Shown here: piece after piece, positions 43,535 through 52,569 of the stretch
Layout: every line of letters begins with the position of its first letter
Numbering within the stretch: position 1 is the first letter of the stretch
Assembly: GCA_963762315.1 (NCBI GenBank)
Contig: CAVXKO010000004.1
Span: 1,178,001 to 1,242,000 of the forward strand
Direction of reading: 5' to 3'
Source of the DNA: RPQJ01 sp963762315
GTDB lineage: Bacteria; Pseudomonadota; Gammaproteobacteria; Steroidobacterales; Steroidobacteraceae
DNA: 64,000 nt
Position numbers and translations under genes: made by a program
The notes under the pieces: model-generated
Database searches by the model: none
Told to the model about the DNA's origin: nothing
Seen by the model: only the letters and a program-made list of their open reading frames with translations

Positions 43535-44644
43535 TCAGGGTTGGACCCTGGAGATCGCTACGCTCAAGTCCTCGGCGCCGCCCTTCTTCTGGATCGCGGA
43601 CCCGGTCAGGTCTCCGCTGGCCGACATGACCGCGCCGCTGAGCGCAATGCGCGCGATCACTTCGACATCGTTGACCGCCGAGAGATTGCGGCCTTCAACC
43701 ATCGAATTGGCGTCGCTCAGCACCACGGTGGTCGGCAATTCGTCCGCCGTCAGGCGCACAGCGGCGAGCGGCGGGCCAGGAATGCCCGGCTCGCGCGCCG
43801 AGACGAACAACACCGCGCCCGGCGCCACCTTGGCCTTCAGCGCCGGATCGATCGATACATTCACGTGAATCGTGCGGCCCGCCGGGGCCGGGCCACCCTG
43901 GGTGTCCGCCGTCGCGCCGGCGGCCGGCACGCTCGGGGCGGCAGCCGCTGCCGCGGGCACGGCAACACCGAGCGACGACAGTTGCTGCTCGATGATCTGG
44001 CGGATCTCCGGCGGCGGGTTCTGCTCGAGCAGCTTCGACCAGCGCGCCTTGGCCGTCTCGTTATCGTTCGCGCGGTAGGCCATCACGCCGGAATACCAGA
44101 GCGCCTTCTGGTTGTTCGCATCGGCCGCGAGCGAGGCATCGACGATTTCCCGGGCCTTGCCCTGCAGCGCCGGGTCCTCGGTGAGAATCATCGCCTCGGC
44201 CAGGTCCAGCTTCAGCGAAGCGTCGCTGTCGCCGGCGATCGCGAGCGCCTTCTCGTACGCCCCGATCGCATCCTGCGGACGATTCGTGACGATGTAGGTG
44301 CGCGCCAGCATGCGCCATCCCTCGAGATCGTTCGGCGTCTGCTTCAGTTTCGCTTCGAGCGTGCGCGTCACCTCGTCCATCGAGGCGGACGCTGCATCAC
44401 CGCCGTGTCCCGGAGGCGCCTGCTCGGCGAGACGCGGGTCTTGCCAGGGGAAGTTCGACGCGTGCCTGTACATGGCGGCCGTGCCGATCACGAGCAGCAC
44501 ACCGATGACGGCGGCCGGCACGATGGCCGCAGGGACGGCGGGCTGTCCCTTGGCAGTGGTCGCCACGGGCCGGAGCAACGGGTAGGCAACCGCGGCAATC
44601 GCCGCCAGCAGCATGACGGCGCAGAAGACGATGAAAGCAGTCAC
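43535..44644 (-). CDS. ccmI: Cytochrome c maturation protein CcmI
   Basis: A 369-residue membrane protein that chaperones apocytochrome c to the haem ligation complex. Two N-terminal helices (FIVFCAVMLLAAIAAVAYPLL and IVPAAVIGVLLVIGTAA) are followed by TPR-like helices (EGWRMLARTYIVTNRPQDAI, KALWYSGVMAYRANDNETA) and a C-terminal beta domain (RTIHVNVSIDPALKAKV). The start is GTG at 44644, which overlaps the ccmH TGA. It is the last ccm gene of the leftward operon. Confidence 0.9.
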   Translation of the reverse strand: MTAFIVFCAVMLLAAIAAVAYPLLRPVATTAKGQPAVPAAIVPAAVIGVLLVIGTAAMYRHASNFPWQDPRLAEQAPPGHGGDAASASMDEVTRTLEAKLKQTPNDLEGWRMLARTYIVTNRPQDAIGAYEKALAIAGDSDASLKLDLAEAMILTEDPALQGKAREIVDASLAADANNQKALWYSGVMAYRANDNETAKARWSKLLEQNPPPEIRQIIEQQLSSLGVAVPAAAAAAPSVPAAGATADTQGGPAPAGRTIHVNVSIDPALKAKVAPGAVLFVSAREPGIPGPPLAAVRLTADELPTTVVLSDANSMVEGRNLSAVNDVEVIARIALSGAVMSASGDLTGSAIQKKGGAEDLSVAISRVQP

Positions 44645-45099
44645 GATTTGCCGGCCTCCGAGCCTGCGTTGTCGGTATCGGTGGCGATGTCGGCCTCGGC
44701 GGCGCGCTTGCGGATGAAGCGCATCGCGGCGAATACGCCGAACAGCAGGAGCAGCACGGGCGCGGCCCACAGCACGAAGTTCTTGCCCGTCATGCGCGGC
44801 TTGTACAGCACGAAGTCGCCGTAGCGCGCGAGCATGAACTCCTGGATCTCGTCGTCGGTCTTGCCCTCGGCGATCATCCTGTGCACTTCACGCCGCAGGT
44901 CGACCGCGAGCGACGCGTTCGAGTCCGCGATGGTCTCGTTCTGGCAGACGAGGCAGCGCAGTTCCTTGGTGATGGCCTCGTAGCGGGCCTGCAGCACCGG
45001 GTCCTGGAAGTCCCGCTCCGTGTCGATGGCGAGTGCATTGCCCGCGAGGGCCACGCCCAGTGCGACCAGCGCCGCACGTACGAAAGCGAATCGCATCAC
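44641..45099 (-). CDS. ccmH: Cytochrome c maturation thiol oxidoreductase CcmH
   Basis: A 152-residue protein with signal-anchor and periplasmic domain. The active site LRCLVCQN has cysteines at residues 49 and 52, and one C-terminal helix (FVLWAAPVLLLLFGVFAAM) anchors it. CcmH reduces the apocytochrome CxxCH motif in thioredox exchange with CcmG. Starts at 45099 and 45096 are both possible; the latter gives the ATGA overlap with ccmG stop. Confidence 0.92.
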   Translation of the reverse strand: MMRFAFVRAALVALGVALAGNALAIDTERDFQDPVLQARYEAITKELRCLVCQNETIADSNASLAVDLRREVHRMIAEGKTDDEIQEFMLARYGDFVLYKPRMTGKNFVLWAAPVLLLLFGVFAAMRFIRKRAAEADIATDTDNAGSEAGKS

Positions 45100-45638
45100 G
45101 ATGTCGTCCCCTGGCCGCCCTGGGCAGCCTGAATGCGCGGCAGGAACTCCTTGTTCCAGACCTCGAAGGTCATCGGCGCGATGTGCTTGTAGAGCACCTT
45201 GCCGTCGGGCCCGATCAGGAACGTTTCGGGCGCGCCGTACACGCCCCAGTCGATCGCAGTCCGGCCCTCGTGGTCGGTCGCCACGGCCGCATACGGGTTG
45301 CCGAGCTGGCGCAGCCAGTCCTCGGCGGCGGCGTTGTCGTCCTTCCAGTTGAGCCCGATGAGCGGCACGACGTTCTGCTTCGAGATCGCAACCAGGGTTT
45401 CGTGCTCTTCACGGCAACCGCCGCACCAGGTGCCCCACACGTTCAGCACCCAGGTCTTGCCCGCGAGGTCCTTCGACGCGATCGGGAACGCCGGATCCTG
45501 CAGGCTCGGCAGGCTGAACTCCGGCGCCGGCTTGCCGATCAGCGGCGACGGCACCAGCGACGGATCGCGGTACAAGCCCACGAACAGGAACGCGCCCAGC
45601 GCCGTGAACAACGCGAACGGGACGATGAACTTCCACAT
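45096..45638 (-). CDS. ccmG: Thiol:disulfide interchange protein CcmG/DsbE
   Basis: A 180-residue membrane-anchored thioredoxin-like protein. The active site is WCGGC (Cys72, Cys75) after KTWVLNVWGT, and the GAPETFLIGPDG segment contains the cis-proline loop typical of DsbE. It supplies reducing power from DsbD to CcmH and the apocytochrome. The N-terminal helix is FALFTALGAFLFVGLY. The stop overlaps the ccmH start. Confidence 0.92.
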   Translation of the reverse strand: MWKFIVPFALFTALGAFLFVGLYRDPSLVPSPLIGKPAPEFSLPSLQDPAFPIASKDLAGKTWVLNVWGTWCGGCREEHETLVAISKQNVVPLIGLNWKDDNAAAEDWLRQLGNPYAAVATDHEGRTAIDWGVYGAPETFLIGPDGKVLYKHIAPMTFEVWNKEFLPRIQAAQGGQGTTS

Positions 45639-45656
45639 GATGCGAACCCTATCCCT

Positions 45657-47615
45657 TCAAGTGGCTTTCGCCGTGCCCGGTGCGCCGATCTTCTCGGCAG
45701 CCTTCGAGCGCTGCCGCAGGAAACGCCGGTCGGTGATCGCGAGCAGGCCGCCGAGCGCCATGATGACGGCGCCGAGCCAGATGAAGCGGACCATCGGCTT
45801 GTACTGCAGCCGCAGGCTCCAGCTGCCGTTGCCGAGGTCCTCGCCCATGGCGACGAACAGGTCGCGGTTCCAGTCGACCTCGAGGCCCGCCTCGGTCATC
45901 GGGCTCTTCTGCACGCGATACACGCGCTTCTGGGGATGCAACACCGCGATGGTCTTGCCTTCCTTGGTGATCGCCACCTCGGACTGCATGGCCACGTAGT
46001 TCGGCCCGTCGATCTGCTTCGTGCCGTTGAAGCGGAACTCGTAGCCCTGCATCGTGTAGGACTCGCCCGGCTTGAGCGCGATGTCCTTCTCGATCTTGTA
46101 CATCTGCACCACGGTCACGCCGATGGCGAAGAGGCCGACGCCGATGTGGGCGATCGACATGCCGAGCAGGCCGCGCGACAGGGTCTGCTTCCTGCGCCAG
46201 CGCTGGATCGGGTCCCACAGCGACGAGAGGATGACCCAGACGCCGGCCGAGAGGCCGACGGCGCTCATGACGTGGAAGCCGCCGTAGGCCACGACCGGCA
46301 CGAGCAGGCCGAAGAGCGCGGCGCCGATGCCGAGCACGGTGAGCGGGCCCTTCATTTCACCGAGCTGGCCCTTCTTCCATTTCGCGTGCATGCCGACGGC
46401 CAGCAGGAACAGCAGCGGCACGGTCGGGATCAGGAAGACGAAGTTGAAGTACGGCGGCCCGACCGAGATCTTGCCGAGGTTCATGGCGTCGAGGAACAAG
46501 GGGTACAGCGTGCCGATCAGGATCAGCGCGGCCGTCACGACCAGCAGCACGTTGTTGAACATCAGGAACGATTCGCGCGAGATCACGTCGAATCCGCCGC
46601 GCGTGCGGAACGCCGGGCCGCGCCACGCATAGAGTGCGAGCGAGCCGCCGATCGCGACGCCGAGGAAGCCGAGGATGAACAGGCCGCGGCTCGGGTCGGA
46701 CGCGAACGAGTGCACGGAGACCAGCACGCCTGAGCGCACGAGGAACGTGCCGACGAGGCTCAGCGAGAACTGGATGATCGCCAGCAGCAGCGTCCAGCTC
46801 TTGAACAGGCCGCGCTTCTCCGTCACCGCGAGCGAGTGGATCAGCGCGGTGCCGACCAGCCACGGCATGAACGAGGCGTTTTCGACCGGGTCCCAGAACC
46901 ACCAGCCGCCCCAGCCGAGTTCGTAGTACGCCCACCAGCTGCCGCCCGCGATGCCGAGCGTCAGGAACAGCCAGGAGACGGTGGTCCACGGACGCGTCCA
47001 GCGCGCCCACTTCTCGTCGAGGTGCCCCTCGAGCATGGCCGCGACCGCGAACGCGAAGGCCACGGCCGAGCCGACGTAGCCAGCGTAGAGGGTCGGCGGG
47101 TGCACGGCGAGCGCGAAGTCCTGCAGCAGCGGGTTCAGGTCACGGCCGTCCATCGCCGCCGGGATGAGCCGCTCGAACGGGCTCGACGTGAAGAGGATGA
47201 ACGAGAGGAAGCCGATGCTGACGACGCCGAGCACGCCCATGACGCGTGATGCGAACGTCTCGGGAAGGTTGCGGCTGAACGCGGCGACCGCCAGCGACCA
47301 CGTGGAGAGAGCGAACGCCCACAGCAGCAGCGAGCCTTCGTGCGCGCCCCACACCGCGGTGAAGCGGTAGAACGTGGGCAGCTCCGAGTTCGAGTTGTTC
47401 GCGACGTACAGGACCGAGAAATCGTTCTTGTAGAACGCGTAGCACAGGACGCCGAAGGCCAGGGCCACGAAGACCCACTGCCCTGCGACCGCCGGGCGCA
47501 CCGCGCTCATCCAGCGCCGGTTGACCGTCTGCGCTCCCGCCAGCCCGAGGAACGCCTGGGCGACGGCGATCATGAGCGCGAGGCTCAGGGCGAATAGACC
47601 GAGTTCGACCACCAT
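45657..47615 (-). CDS. ccmF: Haem lyase subunit CcmF
   Basis: A 652-residue polytopic membrane protein that receives haem from CcmE and ligates it to apocytochrome c. Its WWD domain is GWGGWWFWDPVENAS, with conserved histidines in WGAHEGSLLLW, HPPTLYAGY and HSLAVTEKRG. About 14 helices are visible. ATG 47615 is chosen because it starts the membrane-spanning region (MVVELGLFALSLAL). Length matches the usual 630-660 residues, and this long frame has no indel. Confidence 0.94.
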   Translation of the reverse strand: MVVELGLFALSLALMIAVAQAFLGLAGAQTVNRRWMSAVRPAVAGQWVFVALAFGVLCYAFYKNDFSVLYVANNSNSELPTFYRFTAVWGAHEGSLLLWAFALSTWSLAVAAFSRNLPETFASRVMGVLGVVSIGFLSFILFTSSPFERLIPAAMDGRDLNPLLQDFALAVHPPTLYAGYVGSAVAFAFAVAAMLEGHLDEKWARWTRPWTTVSWLFLTLGIAGGSWWAYYELGWGGWWFWDPVENASFMPWLVGTALIHSLAVTEKRGLFKSWTLLLAIIQFSLSLVGTFLVRSGVLVSVHSFASDPSRGLFILGFLGVAIGGSLALYAWRGPAFRTRGGFDVISRESFLMFNNVLLVVTAALILIGTLYPLFLDAMNLGKISVGPPYFNFVFLIPTVPLLFLLAVGMHAKWKKGQLGEMKGPLTVLGIGAALFGLLVPVVAYGGFHVMSAVGLSAGVWVILSSLWDPIQRWRRKQTLSRGLLGMSIAHIGVGLFAIGVTVVQMYKIEKDIALKPGESYTMQGYEFRFNGTKQIDGPNYVAMQSEVAITKEGKTIAVLHPQKRVYRVQKSPMTEAGLEVDWNRDLFVAMGEDLGNGSWSLRLQYKPMVRFIWLGAVIMALGGLLAITDRRFLRQRSKAAEKIGAPGTAKAT

Positions 47616-47643
47616 GTGTGATGCCTCCCTAGTGGCCGAAAAA

Positions 47644-48141
47644 TCAGGTGCTGCCGGGCTGGGCGGCGGCCGTTGCCGCTGCCGGCGCCGGCGCCGTGGA
47701 TTGCGCCGTACCGCCGGCCGCACCCATGTGCGGCTTCAGGCTGTCCTTCACTTCGGGCGGCATGTAGTTCTCGTCGTGCTTGGCGAGGACTTCCTCGGCC
47801 ACGAATTGTCCGTTGTCGAGCTTGCCGCGCGCGATGATGCCCTGCCCCTCGCGGAACAGGTCCGGCAGGATGCCCGTGTAGCTGACGCCGATTTCCTTGT
47901 TGAAGTCGGTCAGCGTGAAGTGCACCTCGAGACTGCCCGGCTCGCGCTTGACGCTGCCGTTCTCCACGAGGCCGCCGACGCGGAACGTCCGCGAACTGGG
48001 CGCTTCGCCGGCCGAGATCTGCGTCGGGCTGTAGTAGTAGAGCAGGTTCTTGTTGAAAGCCTGCAAGGCGAACGCGGTGGCGATGCCGACACCGGCGATG
48101 ATGGCAGCCACCGCGACCATGCGCTTCTGTCGAGGGGTCAT
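47644..48141 (-). CDS. ccmE: Haem chaperone CcmE
   Basis: A 165-residue periplasmic haem chaperone with one N-terminal helix. The covalent haem-binding histidine is H122 in VLAKHDENYMPPE, followed by Tyr126. LLYYYSPTQIS and RTFRVGGLVE are family blocks of the beta barrel. The alanine/proline-rich tail beyond residue 140 is variable. The ATG overlaps the ccmD stop (ATGA). Confidence 0.93.
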   Translation of the reverse strand: MTPRQKRMVAVAAIIAGVGIATAFALQAFNKNLLYYYSPTQISAGEAPSSRTFRVGGLVENGSVKREPGSLEVHFTLTDFNKEIGVSYTGILPDLFREGQGIIARGKLDNGQFVAEEVLAKHDENYMPPEVKDSLKPHMGAAGGTAQSTAPAPAAATAAAQPGST

Positions 48142-48311
48142 GAACGTGTCTCCCGGGCGATTTCGTTACGGCGCTGGGCGCTGCGCTGGGCCTCGGCCTC
48201 GCTGCGCAGGGCTGCCCAGGTGTTCCAGATCAGTACCACGGCGGTTAGACCAAACGCAGGCCAGACATATCCCGCATAACCACCCATCTCAAGAACTTTC
48301 TGCAAGTCCAT
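48138..48311 (-). CDS. ccmD: Haem exporter accessory protein CcmD
   Basis: A 57-residue protein, MDLQKVLEMGGYAGYVWPAF then a helix (LTAVVLIWNTWAAL) and a charged tail. CcmD helps release holo-CcmE from CcmABC. The start follows the ccmC stop by three bases, and the stop overlaps ccmE ATG. Because of its size it is easily missed. Confidence 0.9.
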   Translation of the reverse strand: MDLQKVLEMGGYAGYVWPAFGLTAVVLIWNTWAALRSEAEAQRSAQRRNEIARETRS

Positions 48312-48314
48312 GAT

Positions 48315-49043
48315 TTAGTTCGCCTCTTTGAGCCAACCAGCATTGCGCTCGCGGCGCAGGATCTCGCCGCGCAGGCGCCGGGAGATGGCCCAGCCGAAAT
48401 ACAGCTGGAACCCGGCGATCATCATGAACAACGGCACGAGCATGACCAGCGCAATCGACGGTTTGTCCATCTTCGTCACACTGGCGGGCTGGTGCAGGGT
48501 CGTCCACCACTGGACCGAGTAGTGGATGATCGGCACGTTGATCACGCCGACGATGGCCAGGACGGCGCTCGCCCGGTCGGCCCGCTGCGGGTCGTCGAAG
48601 GATGCGCGCAGGGCCATGTAGCCGAGGTACAGGAACAGGAGCAGGAGTTCCGAAGTGAGGCGTGCGTCCCACACCCACCACGTGCCCCACATCGGCTTGC
48701 CCCAGATCGAGCCCGTTGCGAGCGCCAGGAACGTGAACGAGGCGCCGATCGGGGCGCAGGCGGCCGACGCAGCATGCGCCAGCTTGATGCGCCAGATCAG
48801 CCCGACGGCTGCGGCCACCGCCATGACGACGTACGCAAACATCGACATCCACGCGCTCGGCGCATGGACGTAGAGGATGCGGAAGGCATCGCCCTGCTGG
48901 TAATCCGGCGGGACCTTGAAGAGCCCCCACCAGGCCGCAAGCAGGATGAGAAACAGGGCCGGCCAGCCGAACCAGGGTGCCATCTTGCCGAGCAGCCGGT
49001 AGGCGTGCGGCGGTGAGGCGAGCTTATGAAACCACAACCACAT
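48315..49043 (-). CDS. ccmC: Haem exporter protein CcmC
   Basis: A 242-residue, six-span membrane protein that loads haem onto CcmE. Its WWD motif is GTWWVWDARLTSEL, with conserved histidines in YVHAPSAWMS and NVPIIHYSVQWWTTLHQ. The gene order ccmB-ccmC-ccmD is standard. Confidence 0.94.
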   Translation of the reverse strand: MWLWFHKLASPPHAYRLLGKMAPWFGWPALFLILLAAWWGLFKVPPDYQQGDAFRILYVHAPSAWMSMFAYVVMAVAAAVGLIWRIKLAHAASAACAPIGASFTFLALATGSIWGKPMWGTWWVWDARLTSELLLLFLYLGYMALRASFDDPQRADRASAVLAIVGVINVPIIHYSVQWWTTLHQPASVTKMDKPSIALVMLVPLFMMIAGFQLYFGWAISRRLRGEILRRERNAGWLKEAN

Positions 49044-49071
49044 GATTTGCCTGTGACTCCTGGGATCCGGA

Positions 49072-49758
49072 TCAGTTCTCGACGCTTATACGTATTGCGG
49101 CCGACATCGCCAACGGGCCGAGGCTCAGCACCATGAAGAAGATGGCCGCCAGCAGCTGCAAGGGGCCTGACGGCGAATCGCCGTCCATCGCCATGCCGAC
49201 CGCACGCGCGCCGAAGATCAACAGCGGCATGGCGAGCGGCAGGACCAGCAGCGAGAGCAGCACGCTGCCGCGGCGTACGCCGACGGTGAGTGCGGCGCCG
49301 ATGCCGCCCAGGACGCTGAGCGTGCCCGTGCCGAGCAGCAGCGACAGCATCAGGGTGCCCCAGGCCTCCGTCGGCAAGCCGAGGGCGGTGCCGACGATGG
49401 GCGACATGATGACGAGCGGCAAGCCCGTCAAAACCCAGTGCGCGGCCGTCTTTGCGAGCAGCAGCCAGCCGAGCGGCTGGCCGGAGAGTACCCACTGCTC
49501 CGTGGTGCCGTCCTCGACGTCTGCGCGGAACAACGCCTCGAGCGCGAGCAACGAGGCCAGCAGGGCCGCCACCCAGACGATGCCGCCCGAGATCACGCGG
49601 AGCTGCTTGAGGTCCGGCGTCGTGGCCAGCGGGAACATCGTGGTGACCACCACGTAGAAGATCAGCGGTTGGGTCACTTCGTCCCAGCGCCGCCAGGCGA
49701 GCGTGAGGTCGCGCTGGAAGACCAGCCGCGCGGCCCGCGTGATGGGCGTGCGGTTCAT
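49072..49758 (-). CDS. ccmB: Haem exporter permease CcmB
   Basis: A 228-residue six-span membrane protein paired with the CcmA ATPase. Conserved pieces are RDLTLAWRRWDEVTQPLIFY, GIVWVAALLASLLALEALF and DVEDGTTEQWVLS. Its ATG overlaps the ccmA TGA by four bases. Confidence 0.93.
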   Translation of the reverse strand: MNRTPITRAARLVFQRDLTLAWRRWDEVTQPLIFYVVVTTMFPLATTPDLKQLRVISGGIVWVAALLASLLALEALFRADVEDGTTEQWVLSGQPLGWLLLAKTAAHWVLTGLPLVIMSPIVGTALGLPTEAWGTLMLSLLLGTGTLSVLGGIGAALTVGVRRGSVLLSLLVLPLAMPLLIFGARAVGMAMDGDSPSGPLQLLAAIFFMVLSLGPLAMSAAIRISVEN

Positions 49759-50387
49759 GGCTCGAGTTCCAGCCGGCGCAGGATGGCCGCGTCGTCGAGC
49801 AGGCGCTGGTGCGCCGCTGCAATGGCGAGCCCGCCCGCGGAGACGTGCTCGTGGATCAGCTCCTCGACCAGCGCGATGCCCGCGATGTCGAGGTTGGTGA
49901 CCGGCTCGTCGAGCATCCAGAGCGGCGCGTTGTCCAGCACCAGCCGGGCGAGCGCCAGGCGGCGCTTCTGGCCCGCCGAGAGCGAGCGTGCCGGCAGGTC
50001 GCCCCGCGAAAGAATGCCCACCCGGTCGAGCGCGGCATCGATGTCCTCGGCCGTCAGGCTCTCGCGCAGGCCCGAAAGGAACTTGAGGTTTTCGCGCGCG
50101 GTGAGGTCGGCCTTCAGGGAATTGAGGTGGCCGAGGTAGGACATCTCGGCGTTGAACTCGTCGCGGTTGCCGCGGATGGACTTGCCGCGCCACTCGAGCG
50201 ATCCGGTTTCGGCGGGCAGCAGGCCGCAGATCACTCGCAGCAGCGTCGTCTTGCCGACGCCGTTGGGCCCCGTGATCTTGAGAAACTCGCCGGAGCGCAC
50301 CGTGAACGACACGTCCCTCAGGATATGCCGCTCACCTCGCCAGGCGTTGATTGCGCGAGCCTCGAACAAGGCTCCGTCGAAAGCCAT
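49755..50387 (-). CDS. ccmA: Cytochrome c biogenesis ATP-binding protein CcmA
   Basis: A 210-residue ABC ATPase of the CcmABCD complex, which uses ATP to release holo-CcmE. Walker A is GPNGVGKTT at residues 40-48, signature LSAGQKRRL and Walker B LWMLDEP, with the D-loop NLD. It is the first gene of the ccm operon; a promoter should lie in the 113 bases upstream, which also contain the end of the carboxylase gene. Confidence 0.93.
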   Translation of the reverse strand: MAFDGALFEARAINAWRGERHILRDVSFTVRSGEFLKITGPNGVGKTTLLRVICGLLPAETGSLEWRGKSIRGNRDEFNAEMSYLGHLNSLKADLTARENLKFLSGLRESLTAEDIDAALDRVGILSRGDLPARSLSAGQKRRLALARLVLDNAPLWMLDEPVTNLDIAGIALVEELIHEHVSAGGLAIAAAHQRLLDDAAILRRLELEP

Positions 50388-50501
50388 CCATCCTCCGCCG
50401 TCTGGCCGCTCCAGGGTTGCCCCGAACGGGCCCGAGAGGCGACTTAAGTCGGCGCGGAGTCTAGCAAAAGAGACTCATTCCAGTCTTGCGGAATGCCGCA
50501 G

Positions 50502-52561
50502 TCACGCCGCGGGTCGCGGTTCCAGCAGGACGAGGTCTGCGCCCTCTTCCACTCGGTCGCCGGCCTTGACATGCACGGCTTTGACGCGTCCGTCCCAGGG
50601 CGCGTAGAGCGAGTGCTCCATCTTCATCGCTTCGAGCACCACGAGCACGGCGCCGCCCGTGACCTCTTGGCCCTCGGCCACGCGAACGTCCAGCACGTGT
50701 CCCGGCATGGGCGCCCGGAAGTGACCTTCGTGTTCCGCGGATGCGCGGTGCTCGGCGCCGGTATCGTCGCGGAAGTCGAAGCGCAGGCACTGGCGACGCA
50801 CCGTGATCTGGTCGTGGTCGGCTTCGACGCGCGCCTCGACCGGCCGACCGTCGATGAGCCCGTGGATGAGCGCCGGAGTCGTCGCAGCTCGACCGAGCTC
50901 CACACCGTGGTGCCGGCCGCCGATACTCGATCCTCAGGAGAGATCGGGCGACATTCGTCCGTTCTTCGCCCGCGCGAAAAAGGTAGAATGTCGCCTGATT
51001 GTTCCTCGCGCTTACGCATTTCGATCCAGTGCGCGGTCTCGCCGAGCCGCAAAGGCACTCGAATCGTCGCCGGTGAATTCATCCGGAATCCCGTCGCTGA
51101 TTCCCAAGGGCTCGCGGCCGCATGCGCGGCACCGCCCGCGCCACCCGGCATGCGCTGCACGGAGACCGCGGCCGCAATCAGCCACGCGTCCGTCGCCTCA
51201 GCGTCCGGCACGCCGACGACAGGTTGTAGCGTCTGTTCGAGCAGACGCGTGCTCACATCGCCCGCACGCACCGGTTCGGCGCCGAGAATCTCCCACAGGA
51301 AGCGCGCGTTGGTGCGCACACCATCCACCTCCGTCTGTTCGAGCGCCGATCGCAGGCGCTCGAGCGCGCCGAGGCGGTCCGGCGCCCACGCGATGACCTT
51401 CGCGATCATCGGGTCGTAATGCATGCTGACCTCGTCGCCCTGGTGGACGCCCGCGTCGACGCGCACGTGCTCCATGCCTTCCGGCAAGCGCAGTCGCGTG
51501 AGCACCCCGGTCGATGGCAGGAAGCCGCGCTCCGGATCCTCGGCATACAGGCGCGCTTCGACCGCATGCCCGCGACGCTCGACCTGGTCCTGGCGCAGCG
51601 GCAGCGGCTCGCCCGACGCCACGCGCAACTGCCATTCGACGAGGTCGAGGCCCGTGATCATCTCGGTGACCGGGTGCTCGACCTGCAGTCGCGTGTTCAT
51701 TTCGAGGAAATAGAACTCTCGGCCATCGAACAGGAACTCGACGGTGCCCGCGCCCTGGTAGCCGACGGCGCGAGCCGCTGCGACGGCCGCAGCGCCCATG
51801 GCCGCGCGAGTCTCGTCGCTGAGGCCCGGAGCAGGCGCCTCCTCGATGACCTTCTGGTGGCGACGCTGCAGCGAGCAGTCGCGCTCGAAAAGATGCAAGG
51901 CATGCCCGTGCGAATCGGCAAATACCTGAATCTCGACGTGCCGTCCCTTCTCGACGAAGCGCTCGAGCAGCACGCGATCGTCGCCGAACGCCTTGTTCGC
52001 CTCGCGCCGCGCACCCGCCAGCGCTTCGGCCAACTCGCCCGCCGCGCGCACGATGCGCATGCCTTTGCCGCCGCCACCCGCGGTGGGCTTGATCAACAGC
52101 GGAAAACCGACTTTCTTCGCCGCCTTTGCCAGCGTGGCGTCGGCCTGGTCCTCGTCGTCATAACCCGGCAGCACGGGCACGCCCGCGGCCGACATCAGCC
52201 TCCGCGCCTCGCTCTTCGAACCCATCTGCACGATGGAGTGCGGCGGCGGGCCGATGAACACCACGCCGGCCTCGCCGCAGGCCCTGGCGAACGCCGCGTT
52301 CTCGGACAGGAATCCGTACCCCGGATGGATGGACTCGGCGCCCGTCTGGCGCGCCGCCTCGAGGATGCGCGCAATGTTCAGGTAGCTCTCGCGCGCGGCC
52401 GCCGGCCCGATGCACACGGCTTCGTCGGCCAGCCGCACGTGCAGCGCGTCGCGATCGGCTTCCGAATACACGGCGATGGTGCGCAGCCCGAGGCGGCGCG
52501 CCGTGCGGATGACGCGGCAGGCGATTTCGCCGCGGTTGGCAATGAGGACGCTCTTCAGCAT
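50502..52561 (-). pseudogene. liuD: 3-methylcrotonyl-CoA carboxylase biotin-containing subunit, frameshifted
   Basis: About 690 residues in reconstruction. The N-terminal 440 residues are a biotin carboxylase (VLIANRGEIACRVIRTARRL, GGGGKGMRIV, FIEEAPAPG-like and EMNTRLQVEHPVTEM). The C-terminal biotin carrier (VLEAMKMEHSLYAPW) is in another frame, separated by a damaged 25-codon region near 50,910-50,990. The required shift equals two extra bases or one missing base. MCC alpha carboxylates biotin for 3-methylcrotonyl-CoA in leucine breakdown. Pairing with liuB and liuA sets the substrate. Geranyl-CoA carboxylase is less likely. Confidence 0.82.
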
Positions 52562-52569
52562 GGCGGAGC

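Noticed and set aside
45033..46733. A 566-residue rightward open frame within the ccm operon
   Set aside because: It is antisense to ccmG and ccmF, which are unmistakable by motif.
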